Below, piece after piece: positions 4,740 through 6,833 of a stretch of 6,833 nucleotides of DNA. Origin of the DNA: Clostridia bacterium. Lineage in GTDB: Bacteria; Bacillota; Clostridia; Oscillospirales; CAG-382. A program made the translations under genes and the position numbers. The notes below the pieces were generated by a model, which was given only the letters and a program-made list of their open reading frames with translations, had not been told where the DNA came from and ran no database searches. Position 1 is the first letter of the stretch; every line of letters starts with the position of its first letter. The stretch covers positions 1-6,833 of the forward strand of contig JAGDBE010000007.1 of the NCBI GenBank assembly GCA_017959195.1. The letters run 5' to 3'.

Positions 4740-4763
4740 AAGCGGGCACGGCCGTGCCCGCTT
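4740..4763 (+). terminator. 24-bp perfect palindrome, probable weak or bidirectional terminator
   Basis: AAGCGGGCACGG (4740-4751) is followed at once by its exact reverse complement (4752-4763). As RNA it would form a very stable GC-rich hairpin. The plus-strand side continues TTGAATAATATTTTC, a poor T tract; the minus-strand side has TTTTCC. It lies seven bases after the stop of the secreted protein gene and 31 bp before the reductase start, so it may end the first transcript only partly. Confidence 0.65.
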
Positions 4764-4780
4764 GAATAATATTTTCATAA

Positions 4781-4786
4781 AGGAGG
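4781..4786 (+). promoter_or_regulatory. Ribosome binding site that fixes a GTG start
   Basis: A full AGGAGG seven bases upstream of GTG 4794. The reading frame matches aldo/keto reductase homology (KLGFGLMRLPL) from residue 6 onward, so the GTG is the real start rather than a later ATG. Confidence 0.85.
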
Positions 4787-4793
4787 CGAAAAC

Positions 4794-5906
4794 GTGGAGC
4801 CTGCAAAAAAACTCGGTTTCGGACTGATGAGGCTTCCCCTTACCGACCCGAACAACAATCAGAGCATCGACATCGAACAGACCAAAAAAATGGTCGACGT
4901 GTTTCTCGAAAGAGGATTTACGTATTTTGACACCGCATGGATGTACTGCGGCTTCCAGAGCGAAAAAGCGGTAAAGGAAGCGCTTACGTCGAGACATCCG
5001 AGAGACTCGTTTACACTTGCGACAAAACTGCATGCAGGCTTCGTCAAGAGTAAGGAAGACAGAGATATGATCTTCAACACCCAGCTCGAAAAGACGGGAG
5101 CAGGGTATTTCGACTATTATCTCATACACGATATTGAAGTGCCTCATTACGAAACGTTCAATAAATTCGACTGCTTCAACTGGATTAAGGAAAAGAAGGA
5201 CCGTGGACTCGTAAAGAAAATGGGATTTTCCTTCCACGACAGCGCGGAATTTCTCGATAAGGTGCTCACAGAGCACCCCGAATTCGACTTCGTCCAGCTT
5301 CAGATTAATTATCTCGACTGGGACAGCGAAAGGGTTCAGTCGGGAAAATGCTATGAAACGGCGGTAAAACACGGTAAAAAAGTCGTGGTAATGGAGCCCG
5401 TAAAAGGCGGAAAACTCGCAAACGTGCCCGAAAACGTCGAAAAAATGTTCAAAAAAATCAACCCGGACGCGTCGCCCGCCTCATGGGCAATAAGATTCGC
5501 CGCAAGTCTGGAAAACGTGTTCATGGTGCTCAGCGGTATGAGCAATATGAAACAAATGCTCGACAATACCGATTATATGACGGACTTCAAGCCGCTTACC
5601 AAAGAGGAAATGAATACCTTGAAGCTTGCCGTAAAAATGATGGAAAACAATATCGAAATCCCGTGCACCGGCTGTGCTTACTGTAAAGACGGATGCCCTG
5701 CGGGCATTCCGATTCCCGACTATTTCTCGCTTTATAATTCGTTTAAGCAAAACGAAAACAAAGAGGAATTTTTGAAAGGGTACGAAAAACTTTCGTCGCT
5801 TCACGCAGACGCAAAAGACTGTATCGGCTGCGGACAGTGCGAGAGCATTTGCCCCCAGCATCTCGATATTATTGAAAACCTCAAGAAAATATCGGGAATA
5901 TCATAA
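4794..5906 (+). CDS. Aldo/keto reductase with two C-terminal 4Fe-4S clusters
   Basis: A 370-residue cytoplasmic oxidoreductase, full length for the iron-sulfur aldo/keto reductase family (COG1453 type). Residues 1-280 form the TIM barrel: GFGLMRLP (8-15) is the family start motif, and the catalytic tetrad appears as D46 and Y51 (FDTAWMY), K78 (ATKLH) and H112 (LIHD). MEPVKGGKL (200-208) and VLSGMSNMKQM (245-255) fit the cofactor-binding end. Residues 291-301 (CTGCAYCKDGC) and 343-353 (CIGCGQCESIC), each followed by Pro, are ferredoxin-type motifs for two 4Fe-4S clusters. The clusters suggest electron exchange with ferredoxin or a flavin partner; the natural substrate is not predictable. It is followed after 46 bp, without a hairpin, by the TrpB-like gene, so an operon is likely. 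No independent promoter is obvious upstream. Confidence 0.93.
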   Translation: MEPAKKLGFGLMRLPLTDPNNNQSIDIEQTKKMVDVFLERGFTYFDTAWMYCGFQSEKAVKEALTSRHPRDSFTLATKLHAGFVKSKEDRDMIFNTQLEKTGAGYFDYYLIHDIEVPHYETFNKFDCFNWIKEKKDRGLVKKMGFSFHDSAEFLDKVLTEHPEFDFVQLQINYLDWDSERVQSGKCYETAVKHGKKVVVMEPVKGGKLANVPENVEKMFKKINPDASPASWAIRFAASLENVFMVLSGMSNMKQMLDNTDYMTDFKPLTKEEMNTLKLAVKMMENNIEIPCTGCAYCKDGCPAGIPIPDYFSLYNSFKQNENKEEFLKGYEKLSSLHADAKDCIGCGQCESICPQHLDIIENLKKISGIS

Positions 5907-5952
5907 TTGCGTAATAAAAATTAAAAAAATAAAAGAACAGGAGAACAAAACC

Positions 5953-6833
5953 ATGGCAGAAACGAAAATCCCTTACAAAATCTACCTCGATGAAAGCGAG
6001 ATCCCGAGCGCGTGGTATAACGTACGCGCAGACATGAAAACAAAGCCCGCACCTCTCCTCAATCCCGGCACGCACAAGCCGCTGACCGCAGAAGAAATGA
6101 GCGCGATATTCTGCTCGGACCTCGTGGCGCAGGAACTTGACAACGAAACGCGGTTTATAGAAATTCCGAAGGAAATTCAGGATTTCTATAAGATGTACCG
6201 TCCGTCGCCGCTCGTGCGCGCATATTGCCTTGAAGAAAAACTTAAGACTCCCGCGAAGATTTATTATAAATTCGAGGGAAACAATACGTCGGGCTCGCAT
6301 AAGCTCAATTCGGCAATCGCTCAGGCGTATTATGCAAAAAAGCAGGGCTTGAAGGGCGTTACCACCGAAACCGGCGCAGGACAGTGGGGAACGGCTCTTT
6401 CGATGGCGTGCTCTTATCTCGGACTTGACTGTAAAGTATATATGGTTAAAGTAAGCTACGAACAGAAACCGTTCAGACGCGAGGTTATGAGGGTTTACGG
6501 CGCATCCGTTACGCCCTCTCCCTCGATGGAAACCGAAATAGGCAGAAAGATAAACGCCGAACACCCCGGAACGACCGGCTCTCTCGGCTGCGCAATCTCC
6601 GAAGCGGTTGAAGTTGCGGTAAGCAATCCCGGCTACAGATACGTTCTCGGCTCGGTTTTGAACCAGGTACTGCTTCATCAGTCGGTAATAGGACTTGAAA
6701 CCAAGACCGCGCTCGATAAGTACGGCATTAAACCCGATATAATCATCGGATGCGCAGGCGGCGGTTCAAACCTCGACGGACTTATTTCGCCGTTTATGGG
6801 AGAAAAATTAAGAGGCGAGGCGGACTACCGCAT
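5953..6833 (+). CDS. trpB: TrpB2-type tryptophan synthase beta chain (3' truncated by window end)
   Basis: 293 residues are visible; the family is usually about 440-450 long, so roughly a third is missing at the right edge. It is a PLP-dependent enzyme that joins indole to L-serine to give tryptophan. GSHKLNSA (114-121) holds the PLP lysine K117, TETGAGQWG (138-146) the catalytic glutamate E139, GSLGCAISEAVE (209-220) and GSVLNQVLLHQSVIG (232-246) are blocks typical of the TrpB2 branch, and AGGGSN (268-273) is the PLP phosphate loop. The GQWG and the long N-terminal region ahead of RPSPLVRA separate it from classical TrpB1 (GQHG). An AGGAG (5939-5943) nine bases upstream supports ATG 5953. 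No trpA is seen in the window. The partner gene upstream is the iron-sulfur reductase. In this branch, use of free indole (salvage) or action with a distant TrpA are both possible. Confidence 0.93.
   Translation, partial: MAETKIPYKIYLDESEIPSAWYNVRADMKTKPAPLLNPGTHKPLTAEEMSAIFCSDLVAQELDNETRFIEIPKEIQDFYKMYRPSPLVRAYCLEEKLKTPAKIYYKFEGNNTSGSHKLNSAIAQAYYAKKQGLKGVTTETGAGQWGTALSMACSYLGLDCKVYMVKVSYEQKPFRREVMRVYGASVTPSPSMETEIGRKINAEHPGTTGSLGCAISEAVEVAVSNPGYRYVLGSVLNQVLLHQSVIGLETKTALDKYGIKPDIIIGCAGGGSNLDGLISPFMGEKLRGEADYR

Noticed and set aside
5881..6678. 265-residue minus-strand ORF
   Set aside because: It lies antisense to the TrpB2 gene, whose conserved motifs are unmistakable; the composition is arginine- and phenylalanine-rich, as in shadow frames of this codon usage.

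Overview
The window looks like a Firmicutes chromosome, most likely an uncultured anaerobic member of Clostridia. The signs are strong AGGAGG-type ribosome binding sites, textbook sigma-A promoters (TTGACA-17-TATAAT), tRNA genes that encode CCA, a fused sugar nucleotidyltransferase/phosphomannomutase-like enzyme, and an iron-sulfur aldo/keto reductase typical of strict anaerobes. I cannot name a species.

Region 1 (1-735) looks accessory. It holds the tail of an unidentified plus-strand gene, one possible 63-residue gene of unknown function, and the most interesting content of the window: four short structured elements on the minus strand. They belong to two families, A (97-171 and 555-630) and B (451-518 and 631-700). 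Three of them start exactly seven bases downstream of the -10 box of a promoter with a perfect TTGACA and a 17-bp spacer. In every element the first bases pair with the last bases, and the closing stem is followed at once by a T run, as in an intrinsic terminator. Comparing copies shows a compensatory base-pair change, wobble pairs that form only in minus-strand RNA, and unrelated but still complementary outer stems. I read this as a cluster of small non-coding RNAs that I cannot assign to a known family.

Region 2 (736-1120) is an AT-rich gap of about 140 bp followed by a minus-strand tRNA operon, elongator tRNA-Met(CAU) then tRNA-Glu(UUC), driven by a perfect consensus promoter.

Region 3 (1125-4763) has two divergent genes. 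On the minus strand is a 792-residue fusion of an NDP-sugar pyrophosphorylase domain, a left-handed beta-helix and a degenerate phosphomannomutase-like domain, ending in a strong terminator. On the plus strand is a secreted protein with a cohesin-like N-terminal domain, an acidic repetitive linker and an FN3-like C-terminal domain. The first probably supplies activated sugars for surface polysaccharide, and the second works outside the cell.

Region 4 (4764-6833) is a plus-strand gene pair: an aldo/keto reductase with two C-terminal 4Fe-4S motifs, then a TrpB2-type tryptophan synthase beta chain cut off by the window end. The 46-bp gap between them shows no terminator, so they are probably co-transcribed.
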